Below are positions 7,643-15,433 of a stretch of 64,000 bases of DNA, piece after piece. Position 1 is the stretch's first letter. Every line of letters starts with the position of its first letter. The stretch lies in contig NZ_CALIMF010000002.1 of the NCBI RefSeq assembly GCF_938028735.1, positions 310,001-374,000 of the forward strand, read 5' to 3'. Below the pieces are notes generated by a model. The model saw nothing but the letters and a program-made list of their open reading frames with translations, did not search any database and had not been told where the DNA came from. A program made the translations under genes and the position numbers. The DNA is from an uncultured Thermanaerothrix sp. (GTDB lineage: Bacteria; Chloroflexota; Anaerolineae; Anaerolineales; Anaerolineaceae).

Positions 7643-8968
7643 CTAGCGATTGATCACTGGCAGATTAATCGTATAAATAGCCTGATACGCCAGGTGAAGC
7701 GCCTGATCAACACCCCCAATGCGCCCTCCTAGATAATGCACACGGGTGTCAGTGGAAAGGAACAACCCATCCTCCCCCAACGGGTTGGGAATGGCGGCCA
7801 CGGGTTGCCATGCATCACTACCTTCAGTATAAGCCCATAACATTGGCGGGGTTTCGCCCCTATCGGCAGGCGGGTTGCCCACCACATAAAGATTGCCTGC
7901 CAGAGAGGTTGCCGCCACCGGGATGAACACCTCAGGCAAGTTGCCTCGGCGTTCCCAAGCCTTATCTTGACCAGCGCCCCGGTTGGGGTAGTAGGCCCAC
8001 AGTTGAGGGGTATCCCCATTACGATAACCCACCAGGAGAATCTTGTTATTAATGGCTACAGCAAAAAGATGCCCAAACGACTCCGGCAGTTCTCCCCCAT
8101 CCTTCCATTGCTTAAGCGCAGGATCGTAGGACCAAATCTGGCTCATAAATTCATACCCATCCCATCCCCCAAAGAGAAAGAGGCGTCCCTCAAAAGCCAC
8201 TAACGCATAACGACACACAGGGCGCAGCAGGGTGGGTCCAGTCTCCCAGACATCCTGGCGTGGGTCATAGATCTCCAAACGGTTGCTAGGTTGTCCACTG
8301 GGCGTACACCCACCGGGGATATATAAGCGCTCACCTAGTACTGCCCCTTCCGCATCTTCTACCGCTGACGGCTTGGACCGGCGAGAGTCCCAGGCATTTC
8401 GTTCCAGGTCGTAGACCAACACCGCTCCATCTACACCCTGAGCAGTGCGCCCACCAACAACCAGCAACCAGTTCTCATAACGTCCCCCCGCCATTCCACT
8501 TCGTCCGGTCGGCAAAGCTGTTAAGGACAAGAAACGTTGTGCATTGGTGACCTCTCCACCATCTGAAGGCGAGGGAACAGGCGAGACGAGCGTGCGAATC
8601 ATTACGCCAAGGACAACGATGCTCACCAGCACAATTAATAAAGCCACTTCCCAGCGAATGGAGAGGTGAGATCGCGTTTCAGGACGGACCTCCAAATGGC
8701 TCGTCCTGTCCTGTGTTTCCGCTTCGATTTCCCCCTGATTTCCGCGCTCAGGAAGAGGGGTTGCAACAATGCCATGTCGCAGTGCGTAGAGGGTGGCTTC
8801 GGTGCGAGAGACAACACCAATTTTGCTGAAAATATTACGCAGATGCACCTTCACAGTATTAGGACTGATATACAACTTCTGGGCAATCTCTTTATTCGAT
8901 GCCCCTGTGGCCACTAGGCGCAGAATCTCGCGCTCTCGCTCACTGAGATTGACCTGTTCTTCTGTCAT
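7643..8968 (-). CDS. Membrane-anchored LuxR-type regulator with external Kelch domain
   Basis: A 441-residue protein with a LuxR-type helix-turn-helix at the N-terminus (about 5-68: LSEREREILRLVATG, NKEIAQKLYISPNTVKVHL), a single transmembrane helix at about 106-128, and a C-terminal Kelch-type beta-propeller (about 145-430, blades with GG pairs and YD...W motifs). The DNA-binding part would be inside and the propeller outside the cell, so an external ligand could control transcription directly, in the style of ToxR or CadC. The start at ATG 8968 is chosen because LuxR homology begins there; a longer frame to 9100 has no supporting homology. A TATAAT box ends six bases before this ATG, so the transcript may be leaderless. 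Confidence 0.85.
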   Translation of the reverse strand: MTEEQVNLSEREREILRLVATGASNKEIAQKLYISPNTVKVHLRNIFSKIGVVSRTEATLYALRHGIVATPLPERGNQGEIEAETQDRTSHLEVRPETRSHLSIRWEVALLIVLVSIVVLGVMIRTLVSPVPSPSDGGEVTNAQRFLSLTALPTGRSGMAGGRYENWLLVVGGRTAQGVDGAVLVYDLERNAWDSRRSKPSAVEDAEGAVLGERLYIPGGCTPSGQPSNRLEIYDPRQDVWETGPTLLRPVCRYALVAFEGRLFLFGGWDGYEFMSQIWSYDPALKQWKDGGELPESFGHLFAVAINNKILLVGYRNGDTPQLWAYYPNRGAGQDKAWERRGNLPEVFIPVAATSLAGNLYVVGNPPADRGETPPMLWAYTEGSDAWQPVAAIPNPLGEDGLFLSTDTRVHYLGGRIGGVDQALHLAYQAIYTINLPVINR

Positions 8969-8974
8969 GCCCCT

Positions 8975-8980
8975 ATTATA
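8975..8980 (-). promoter_or_regulatory. -10 box directly before the LuxR-Kelch start
   Basis: TATAAT on the minus strand, followed by AGGGGC and the ATG at 8968. Transcription from it would begin at or next to the start codon. No -35 hexamer is evident at the usual distance. Confidence 0.45.
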
Positions 8981-9073
8981 CGTCCAGAGAAAATCAACTC
9001 CGAATATACCCCCATAAACAAAAGCCAAAGCATTTCCCCAAGAGTGAGCGTCAATTACTTTATTGTGAGTAAT

Positions 9074-9093
9074 CCCCCACAAGATCTTGGGGG
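9074..9093. promoter_or_regulatory. Palindromic operator candidate
   Basis: A 20-base sequence with CCCCCA/TGGGGG arms around a perfect CAAGATCTTG palindrome; the two symmetry centres differ by one base. It lies about 105 bases upstream of the LuxR-Kelch start and resembles LuxR-family boxes in size and symmetry. Binding is not shown by sequence alone. Confidence 0.4.
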
Positions 9094-9103
9094 CGCACAA
9101 AAT

Positions 9104-9129
9104 ACCGCCACACTTGATCTCATGGCGGT
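9104..9129 (-). terminator. Terminator after tRNA-Gly(CCC)
   Basis: A 7-base-pair stem ACCGCCA/TGGCGGT with a 12-base loop, followed on the minus strand by ATTTTG. It lies 24 bases past the 3' end of the tRNA. Confidence 0.6.
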
Positions 9130-9152
9130 TTAGGACGAATACCTAGAAACAG

Positions 9153-9224
9153 AGCGGGTGACGGGATTCGAACCCGCGAATCGTAGCTTGGGAAGCTACT
9201 GCCTTACCGCTTGGCCACACCCGC
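9153..9224 (-). tRNA. tRNA-Gly (anticodon CCC)
   Basis: The cloverleaf is complete: 7-base-pair acceptor GCGGGTG/CACCCGC, D arm with GGCCAAGCGGTAAGGC, anticodon stem GTAGC/GCTAC with loop TTCCCAA, T arm GCGGGTTCGAATCCCGT, discriminator T. CCA is not encoded. It reads GGG codons. Confidence 0.97.
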
Positions 9225-9321
9225 ATTGTACCCAAAATTATAGCCAGAGGTGACCGGAATGTCAACGCTTTCGCCGCCCCAAAACCTTCACCTCCCGGAG
9301 AAGGCAAAACGAGAATAAGGG

Positions 9322-9930
9322 TTACCGATATGTCTCGTATATGCGCAAAACAATGTCGGCATAGTAATATCCGACATTGATCGGGCCATAGGCGCGCAGA
9401 GCTTCACGAACGTCCCCGGTACGTTGAATTAAGCCTGCCAACATCCGCGTGCCATAAGCAATATTGAACTCAGGATCAAACAGCTCCTCCATGCTCGGGC
9501 GAGAGGCAAAACAGGGCCCGTTTTTACACATGAAGCTGGCCGCCAAGCCATCCCGCGGCATCACCTGCATCAGCCCAACTGCACCGCTCTTCGAATAGGC
9601 CTCAGGGTTGCCGCCGCTTTCTTGCAAGATCACCGCTGCAATCAAATTCGGATCCAGTCCATTTTCCGCTGCATAACGTTCAATCAAACTGCACCAACGG
9701 CGTACCTTATCGGGAAAACGCAAACTGATTGAACAATCTCTTTCACCAGTCTCGGTCTCGCTCGTCGCTCCAGCCTCGGTCTCGGGCACAGGGGTTGGTG
9801 TTAAGGCTGCCATCTCTTCACCGGCTGCCTGAACCGTCAAACTGGGGCTGGCGATCCAGCGAGTAAACGCAATCAAGAATAGGCATCCAATGACCAATCC
9901 AGGTACAATGGCAGCGGTTGCGCGATTCAT
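9322..9930 (-). CDS. Lytic transglycosylase (SLT domain)
   Basis: A 202-residue exported or membrane-anchored protein. The start at 9930 is chosen for GAGGTG seven bases upstream. Residues 5-25 are a hydrophobic signal or anchor, 35-65 a low-complexity Thr/Pro/Glu linker, and 78-200 an SLT-type lysozyme fold. The catalytic Glu104 sits in AVILQESGGNP, followed by the GAVGLMQVMP and NIAYGTRML motifs of the family. It should cleave the peptidoglycan glycan strand to anhydromuropeptides. A second pair of Cys (residues 66 and 80) could form a disulfide. Confidence 0.92.
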   Translation of the reverse strand: MNRATAAIVPGLVIGCLFLIAFTRWIASPSLTVQAAGEEMAALTPTPVPETEAGATSETETGERDCSISLRFPDKVRRWCSLIERYAAENGLDPNLIAAVILQESGGNPEAYSKSGAVGLMQVMPRDGLAASFMCKNGPCFASRPSMEELFDPEFNIAYGTRMLAGLIQRTGDVREALRAYGPINVGYYYADIVLRIYETYR

Positions 9931-10020
9931 TGTCAGCACCTCACTTTTTGGGGTGCCGATATTATAGCACATTAGTTCTATATATTCAACCCCCAAAATC
10001 TACGGACGCAACGCGCCCAT

Positions 10021-10524
10021 CTATTCTTGCCCTGAAGATGGGGTTCGCTCACGCGCATGCTGTAACGCTAGTGCAACTATACGATCAAACCCCTCTTCCA
10101 ACAGGCGTCGAATCATGGCTGCCGCTTGCTCGTAATCTGCCAAACTTCCCCCAATCGGGTCCGGTACATTATACGCTTGACCTGTCATTTCGGTCAGCAG
10201 GTAGATCCGGGAAGCATGTTCAGGATATTCCACCCATAGTGCCTCGCGCTGGTTTTTCTCCATGACCAGCACCAGATCAGACCGCGCCAGAATATCGCCG
10301 TTCACCTCACGTGAACGGTGGCTTGAAACGTCCAGACCATAGCGAGCAAGAACGCTTTGCACCTCCCCGATCACCGCTTGTCCTGGCATCGCCCAGGTAC
10401 CTGCTGATTCCACTTGCCATTGGCGCCAATCATTACGCTTTTGCTTGAGCAGGGCCCGGAATATTTCGGCTGCCATGGGCGAACGCACCCGATTGGCAGT
10501 ACATACAAAAAGTACTGTGGGCAT
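10021..10524 (-). CDS. Low-molecular-weight protein tyrosine phosphatase
   Basis: A 167-residue cytoplasmic phosphatase. The start at 10524 is preceded by AAGGGGG. The active-site loop CTANRVR (Cys8 to Arg14, C-x5-R) is at the N-terminus as in the family, and the general-acid Asp lies in the VPDPIGGS loop. Such enzymes dephosphorylate Tyr residues, often of the kinases that control polysaccharide export, or arsenate-like substrates. It follows gmd by 19 bases on the same strand, which favours a link with surface sugar synthesis; no tyrosine kinase is seen in the window. Confidence 0.9.
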   Translation of the reverse strand: MPTVLFVCTANRVRSPMAAEIFRALLKQKRNDWRQWQVESAGTWAMPGQAVIGEVQSVLARYGLDVSSHRSREVNGDILARSDLVLVMEKNQREALWVEYPEHASRIYLLTEMTGQAYNVPDPIGGSLADYEQAAAMIRRLLEEGFDRIVALALQHARERTPSSGQE

Positions 10525-10543
10525 AGAGCCCCCTTCCACAAAA

Positions 10544-11623
10544 CTAAGGCAGTCGTTCCATGCTGACAACCTGGTGCTCCCAGCGGTGCCAACCGGATGA
10601 AAATCGCTCCGCCAGGATGCGTTTGCCCTCTCCCGGCGAGGGGAGCCCCATCAGTTCCAAATCGGCATCCACCATGATGCGTACCAACTCGCGAAAGCGG
10701 ACTTTGGGTTCCCACCCCAACTCACGCCGCGCCTTGCTGGCATCGGCCAGCAAATAATCTACCTCCGTCGGACGGAAGTAACGAGGATCAATTCGCACAT
10801 AGTCATGCCAATCCAGCCCCACATAGCCAAACGCTTCATCGAGAAACTCACGCACTGAATGGGCTTCACCAGTGCCAATGACATAATCGTCGGGCTGATC
10901 CTGCTGTAGCATCAACCACATGGCCTCAACATACTCGGGCGCATACCCCCAATCCCGTTTAGCATCCAAGTTACCCAGGTAAAGGTAACGCTGCTTCCCC
11001 GCCATAATTGCCGCCACGGCACGGGTAATTTTGCGCGTCACAAAGGTTTCGCCTCGGCGAGGTGATTCATGATTAAACAAAATGCCATTGCAGGCAAATA
11101 AGCCATACCCCTCACGATAGTTCCGTGTTACCCAGTAAGCATACACTTTAGCCGCAGCATAAGGGCTTCGTGGTTCAAAAGGGGTTTGTTCGTTCTGGGG
11201 TGGCTTAGCCCCTCCAAACATTTCACTCGAAGAAGCCTGGTAGAAACGGGCCTTGCATCCACTCTTGCGCACGGCTTCTAACACCCGAATCGCACCCAGG
11301 CCAGTGATGTTGCCGGTATACTCGGGCATATCAAAACTCACCCGCACATGCGATTGTGCCGCCAAGTGATAAATCTCGTCCGGCTGAATGTTATAGATCA
11401 AATCCATCAGGCTTTCGGGCACCGAAATATCCCCGTAATGGAGATAAAAAGGCAACTCTCCCCCGTTCGGATGCGGATCACGGTAGATATGATCAATGCG
11501 TCGGGTATTGAAGGTGCTCGCGCGTCGAATCAGACCATGGACCTCATAACCCTTAGCCAATAAAAACTCCGCCAGGTAAGAACCATCCTGGCCGGTGATG
11601 CCCGTAATTAGCGCTTTTTTCAA
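10544..11623 (-). CDS. gmd: GDP-mannose 4,6-dehydratase
   Basis: A 359-residue short-chain dehydrogenase/reductase that converts GDP-mannose to GDP-4-keto-6-deoxymannose, the first step to GDP-fucose, GDP-rhamnose and related sugars. The NADP-binding motif ITGQDGS, the SSSEMFG segment with the catalytic Thr/Ser and Glu region, and YAAAK (Tyr-x3-Lys) are all present, as is [15 protein letters not shown]. The start is a TTG at 11623: GGGGAGG lies 8 bases upstream, and the ATG just before it is out of frame. No reductase or epimerase for the next step is in the window. Confidence 0.95.
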   Translation of the reverse strand: MKKALITGITGQDGSYLAEFLLAKGYEVHGLIRRASTFNTRRIDHIYRDPHPNGGELPFYLHYGDISVPESLMDLIYNIQPDEIYHLAAQSHVRVSFDMPEYTGNITGLGAIRVLEAVRKSGCKARFYQASSSEMFGGAKPPQNEQTPFEPRSPYAAAKVYAYWVTRNYREGYGLFACNGILFNHESPRRGETFVTRKITRAVAAIMAGKQRYLYLGNLDAKRDWGYAPEYVEAMWLMLQQDQPDDYVIGTGEAHSVREFLDEAFGYVGLDWHDYVRIDPRYFRPTEVDYLLADASKARRELGWEPKVRFRELVRIMVDADLELMGLPSPGEGKRILAERFSSGWHRWEHQVVSMERLP

Positions 11624-11714
11624 GATCCATACCTCCCCAGAATAATGACCGCCGGGTTGCACTTACCCTGCGCTCAAAGTATACCCAGGCCGCTTAGGCC
11701 TGTCAAATGGCTAC

Positions 11715-12692
11715 TCACACGGATGGCCGCTGAGTTCCTGAGGTCTCCAACGACTCAGGTTCAAACAAACGGCAGTAAGCACATAACCCTGGTGATGTCG
11801 TTGGTTGTCCGCACTTGGGGCAGGGGTGTAATTCAAGAGGCAACTCTTCCTCACGTGGCAAGACCAATTGACCCGAGTCACGGGCTTCTATAAAGCCAAG
11901 GTAAAAGCGTAATTTGGCGCCTGGCTCAACTTCTTCCAGACGATTGAGTAGGTCCTTGTAAAGTAGTTGTTTGCTCCCTTCTGCAAAGGGACACTCATCT
12001 TCAATATACGCAATTCCCCGCACCAGGGAGTACGCTGCCGTTTCACGCTCACTAAAGCGACAAAATGGCTTGACCTTGCGCGCAAAGCCAGGTGATTCGG
12101 GCAGTACTGGCGACTGACGGCGCATCTGCTCCAGATTCCAGTGGAACACGTTTCCAAAAAGAAACGCCACTTCATCGTCCAGGTTATGAGCTGTGGCCAG
12201 CACATTAAACCCCAGATCCAGGGCTGCCTGGTTCATATCGTGTCGCTTGATCAACCCACACACAGCACAGGGTTTATCGCGCCCCCGCCGAGTACGCCGG
12301 GCAATTTCAGGCACACTCTCCCCGTGATCTTGTGTCACGTTGATCACATGTAACACCAAGCCTCGTTGCTCAGCAAACTCGCGCGTCAGGCGCTCTGACT
12401 CATTCGAGTAGCGCAAACCCTCGTCAATGCCAAGATTGATATACAAACCCTCGGCATGATAACCCAACTGCCACAAAACATCCCACAGCGCTAGCGAATC
12501 CTTGCCCCCCGATACGGCTACCAACACTCTCTCATCGCGGGTGAACATGCGATACTTTTCAATAAAGCGCTGAGTTTGCTGAACAAACCACTCAATATAA
12601 TGGTCCTTGCAAAGCGCCAGGCGATGCTGGCGCATCCGTATGACAGCCCGCTCGCTACACTTCATGCACTTCATCGAAACACTGGATGTCAC
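11715..12692 (-). CDS. ttuA: tRNA-54 2-thiolation enzyme, TtuA type
   Basis: A 325-residue PP-loop ATPase of the TtcA/TtuA/CTU1 family. It has the SGGKDS ATP pyrophosphatase loop, an N-terminal zinc finger (MKCMKC with LCKDH), the central pair PCAVCG that with a further Cys binds an Fe-S cluster, and a C-terminal zinc ribbon (CPKCG, LCAYC). Large blocks (ERVLVAVSGGKDSLALWDVL, TAHNLDDE, RVKPF/RFSERE-type) fit Thermus TtuA, which makes 5-methyl-2-thiouridine at tRNA position 54 and stabilises tRNA at high temperature. The GTG start overlaps the stop of the upstream sulfur-carrier gene; GGAGGTGGG just upstream supports it. The carrier gene next door is the strongest argument for TtuA over TtcA. 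Confidence 0.85.
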   Translation of the reverse strand: MTSSVSMKCMKCSERAVIRMRQHRLALCKDHYIEWFVQQTQRFIEKYRMFTRDERVLVAVSGGKDSLALWDVLWQLGYHAEGLYINLGIDEGLRYSNESERLTREFAEQRGLVLHVINVTQDHGESVPEIARRTRRGRDKPCAVCGLIKRHDMNQAALDLGFNVLATAHNLDDEVAFLFGNVFHWNLEQMRRQSPVLPESPGFARKVKPFCRFSERETAAYSLVRGIAYIEDECPFAEGSKQLLYKDLLNRLEEVEPGAKLRFYLGFIEARDSGQLVLPREEELPLELHPCPKCGQPTTSPGLCAYCRLFEPESLETSGTQRPSV

Positions 12693-12889
12693 CGCCCACC
12701 TCCAGAAATTGAGGGGACTATTTTGACCACATCGCCATCGCGCAAAACGTCATTCTCGTTAAGCAATTCGCCGTTCCGCACCACTAAGTGTGACTCAGGA
12801 GAGAGATTCAAGCGCCTCAGTGCCTCTTTTACCGTGATAGTCCCTTCAATTTGAAATTCCTGCTTACGCAAGATCAGAACTACTGGCAT
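12689..12889 (-). CDS. ttuB: Ubiquitin-like sulfur carrier, TtuB/MoaD/ThiS type
   Basis: A 66-residue beta-grasp protein that would carry sulfur as a C-terminal thiocarboxylate to TtuA. The fold pattern (EGTITVKEALRRLNL, VVRNGELL, DGDVVKIVPSISGG) fits TtuB/ThiS. The known carriers end in Gly-Gly; this one ends in Ser-Gly-Gly-Gly-Arg, so one or two residues follow the usual terminus. The codons for that tail (GGA GGT GGG) also form the Shine-Dalgarno of ttuA, whose GTG start overlaps the stop by four bases. A hairpin at 12890-12912 holds this gene's own ribosome site. No E1-like activating enzyme gene is adjacent. Confidence 0.82.
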   Translation of the reverse strand: MPVVLILRKQEFQIEGTITVKEALRRLNLSPESHLVVRNGELLNENDVLRDGDVVKIVPSISGGGR

Positions 12890-12912
12890 ATCTTGACCTC
12901 CTCTGTCAAGAT
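12890..12912 (-). promoter_or_regulatory. Hairpin enclosing the ttuB ribosome site
   Basis: On the minus strand a perfect 8-base-pair inverted repeat ATCTTGAC/GTCAAGAT flanks a 7-base loop AGAGGAG that is the Shine-Dalgarno; the ATG follows the 3' arm directly. It could act as an RNA thermometer or protein-binding translational switch, or as a DNA operator. A TAAAAT -10-like box at 12917-12922 would start the transcript at the foot of the hairpin. Confidence 0.6.
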
Positions 12913-12947
12913 TTAGATTTTAACACACTTTGTCAGGCCCACGCGCT

Positions 12948-13499
12948 CTATTCGGGCTCTTGCACTGAAATGGTTGAGGGACGAGATCGGTTGAGATTGA
13001 CCACCATCCGAATATCACCGTTGGGTAATATGTGGAGATTCCCCTTTTCATCGCGCAGGTGGGTCACACGCAAGGTCATTTGCTCTACTACTCCCGTATG
13101 ATCTCCCACTTGGATGGTATCCCCTAGCTCAAATTGACCTTCTAGGAGAATAAATATCCCATTGATAACATCCCTTACCAAGGTTTGCGTTCCCAGCGAA
13201 AGGGCCAACCCCAACACCCCAGCACCAGTCAGCAAGGGCAGAATGTTAATGCCTAGGGTGTGCAACACCATCAGGAGCGCGAGAGTCACAATTACCACAT
13301 TGACAGTATGCTGCCCCAACTTAATAAGGGTGTGAATGCGCCCTTTGCGCTCTGGTAACACCGCCCAACGCTGCAGCAGTCGAGTCTCCAGAGATCGAAA
13401 CCCCGCCACACTTAGCCGCTGTGCCAGGATTGCCAGAAGTGCAATGAAAACCGGTTTAACCAAAAGGGTGATGATTTGGAGCCAGGACCATTCACGCAT
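12948..13499 (-). CDS. Small MscS-type mechanosensitive channel
   Basis: A 183-residue membrane protein with about three transmembrane helices (residues 8-28, 65-85, 90-112) and the MscS core: the pore-lining helix GAGVLGLALSLGTQTLVRDVINGIFILLE-like segment (about 95-122) and the beta domain (FELGDTIQVGDHTGVVEQM, HILPNGDI). It should form a ring that opens under membrane tension. It is shorter than E. coli MscS (286 residues) and lacks most of the C-terminal cytoplasmic cage. GGAGGTGATC lies just before the ATG. It heads a run of minus-strand genes (ttuB, ttuA, gmd, phosphatase), but the 58-base gap with its own -10-like box suggests ttuB can be transcribed separately. Confidence 0.82.
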   Translation of the reverse strand: MREWSWLQIITLLVKPVFIALLAILAQRLSVAGFRSLETRLLQRWAVLPERKGRIHTLIKLGQHTVNVVIVTLALLMVLHTLGINILPLLTGAGVLGLALSLGTQTLVRDVINGIFILLEGQFELGDTIQVGDHTGVVEQMTLRVTHLRDEKGNLHILPNGDIRMVVNLNRSRPSTISVQEPE

Positions 13500-13849
13500 C
13501 TGATCACCTCCAGAACGCTTGTTGTATATTATCTCGCTGCACTTGAGTCGGCTTTACCCATACGGCCCTAGTATATCAGATCGGTTTTCTCTGTTTCCTC
13601 AAATTCGATAGATTTTGAGGGTTGTTTAGAAATAGGATAGTTCATGTCGTCTTGAATTAACGATCCTTGCCTTAACCGAGAGAGCTCTCACGATGCAAAA
13701 AACTTTTCCCTTACACCTGAGCGCATATTCATTCCTCGTAACGAAACGGGTTGACGGGGTTAATTTGTTTAGGTTGAAGACACGCGCTCACCCAATGGTA
13801 GTCAGAGTTTGGTCAGCCTACAGCCCAGTGCTTATACAGAGAAGTAGCC
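13500..13849. other. Divergent intergenic region
   Basis: 350 bases between the divergent MscS-type and carboxyltransferase genes, so promoters for both must lie here. A GATAAT box (minus strand, near 13524-13529) could serve the channel gene. A perfect 10-base palindrome GAGAGCTCTC is at 13680-13689. A weak TTGGTC-17-TTATAC pair at 13809-13837 could serve the carboxylase operon. I see no RNA gene or reading frame of note. Confidence 0.35.
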
Positions 13850-15400
13850 ATGAGTGAACACCCAAAATTGCAGCATCTTCGCATGCTCAAGGCTCAAGCC
13901 CGTTTAGGGGGTGGCATTGAGCGCATTGAAGCCCAACACAGAAAAGGTCGCCTAACGGCTCGTGAGCGAATCGATCGCTTACTCGATCCGGGTTCATTTC
14001 GCGAATTAGATGCCCTAGCCGTCCACCGTTGCCATGATTTTGGTCTTGACCAGCAACGCTTCCTGGGTGATGGGGTGGTAACGGGCTGGGGCACCATTGA
14101 GGGGCGTCTGGTGTTTCTCTTCTCTCAGGATTTCACGGTACTCGGCGGAAGTCTGGGCGAGATCCATGCCCAGAAAATTTGTAAAGTCATGGACTTAGCG
14201 ATAAAGAACGGCGCCCCCCTCATTGGGATCAACGACTCGGGAGGTGCCCGCATTCAAGAGGGCGTGGATGCCTTAGCCGGTTATGGCGATGTTTTTCTGC
14301 GCAACACACTCGCCTCAGGGGTTATTCCTCAAATTTCACTGATCATGGGGCCCTGCGCTGGGGGTGCGGTTTACTCCCCTGCCCTGACTGACTTCATTTT
14401 TATGGTGCGCGGTTCGTCTCATATGTTTGTTACTGGGCCCGAAGTGGTCAAAGCGGTTACCCACGAAGAGGTCACTTTTGAACAATTAGGCGGGGCCGAT
14501 ATTCATGCCCAACTCTCAGGAGTTGCCCATCGAGTGGCAGAGAATGAAACTGAGGCACTGGCTCTTACGCGCCAGTTATTGAGTTACTTGCCCTCTAACA
14601 ACATGAGCGACCCGCCATATGTGGCAACGTCGGACGATCCTATGCGGATGGAAGCAGCGCTGGACGATTTGGTACCGGATGATCCGGCGCGCGCGTACGA
14701 CATTAAGACCGCTCTGACGTGGATAGTAGACGAGGGGCAGTTTTTTGAAATCCAGGAATTGTATGCCCCTAACGTGGTTATCGGGTTTGCGCGTTTGGGC
14801 GGTCATAGCGTGGGCATTGTGGCCAATCAGCCCGCCGTTCTAGCAGGAGTGCTTGACATTCATGCTGCCGAAAAAGCAGCCCGCTTTGTGCGCTTTTGTG
14901 ATGCCTTCAATATTCCCATTATTACTTTTGTTGACGTGCCCGGCTTCATGCCCGGCACGGCTCAGGAGCATGGAGGGGTGATTCGAGCGGGGGCCAAACT
15001 CCTTCACGCCTATTGCGAAGCCACTGTACCCAAACTAACGGTCATTACACGCAAAGCCTATGGGGGTGCTTATATTGTGATGAGCAGCAAACATCTGCGC
15101 TCAGACCTTAATTTTGCCTGGCCCACTGCCGAAATTGCCGTGATGGGTCCCGAAGGAGCCATGAGCATTATCTTTCGCAAAGAATTAGAAGCCTCTACAG
15201 ACCCTACACAACGCAAGGCCGAACTGGTACAAGAATATCGTGAAAAATTCGCTAACCCATATGTTGCAGCCGCTCGGGGTTACATTGATGATGTCATCGA
15301 ACCCCGCGAGACCCGCCCGCGTCTGATTGAGGGGTTGCAAATGCTGATCAACAAGCGCGATACGAACCCGCCCAAGAAACACGGAAACATTCCTTTGTGA
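13850..15400 (+). CDS. pccB: Acyl-CoA carboxylase, carboxyltransferase subunit
   Basis: A 516-residue carboxyltransferase of the propionyl-CoA carboxylase beta / methylmalonyl-CoA decarboxylase alpha family. It moves carboxyl from carboxybiotin to acyl-CoA. Both crotonase-fold halves are present, with the oxyanion-hole motifs [15 protein letters not shown] and [12 protein letters not shown] in the N-half and [17 protein letters not shown] and [17 protein letters not shown] in the C-half. Together with the next two genes it makes a three-subunit acetyl/propionyl-CoA carboxylase; with no Na+-pump membrane subunit nearby, a decarboxylase pump is less likely. Substrate (acetyl- or propionyl-CoA) cannot be read from the motifs I can see. 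The ATG has a weak GAAG upstream. Confidence 0.93.
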   Translation: MSEHPKLQHLRMLKAQARLGGGIERIEAQHRKGRLTARERIDRLLDPGSFRELDALAVHRCHDFGLDQQRFLGDGVVTGWGTIEGRLVFLFSQDFTVLGGSLGEIHAQKICKVMDLAIKNGAPLIGINDSGGARIQEGVDALAGYGDVFLRNTLASGVIPQISLIMGPCAGGAVYSPALTDFIFMVRGSSHMFVTGPEVVKAVTHEEVTFEQLGGADIHAQLSGVAHRVAENETEALALTRQLLSYLPSNNMSDPPYVATSDDPMRMEAALDDLVPDDPARAYDIKTALTWIVDEGQFFEIQELYAPNVVIGFARLGGHSVGIVANQPAVLAGVLDIHAAEKAARFVRFCDAFNIPIITFVDVPGFMPGTAQEHGGVIRAGAKLLHAYCEATVPKLTVITRKAYGGAYIVMSSKHLRSDLNFAWPTAEIAVMGPEGAMSIIFRKELEASTDPTQRKAELVQEYREKFANPYVAAARGYIDDVIEPRETRPRLIEGLQMLINKRDTNPPKKHGNIPL

Positions 15401-15433
15401 ACTCTTGGAGGAGATACCCAAAGGAGGCACAAC

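Noticed and set aside
8969..9100. 44-residue N-terminal extension of the LuxR-Kelch protein
   Set aside because: LuxR homology starts at ATG 8968, and the extension passes through a TATAAT box.
9153..9224. tRNA genes as attachment sites of an integrated element
   Set aside because: No integrase, no repeated tRNA 3' end and no shift in base composition was seen near any of the four tRNA genes.
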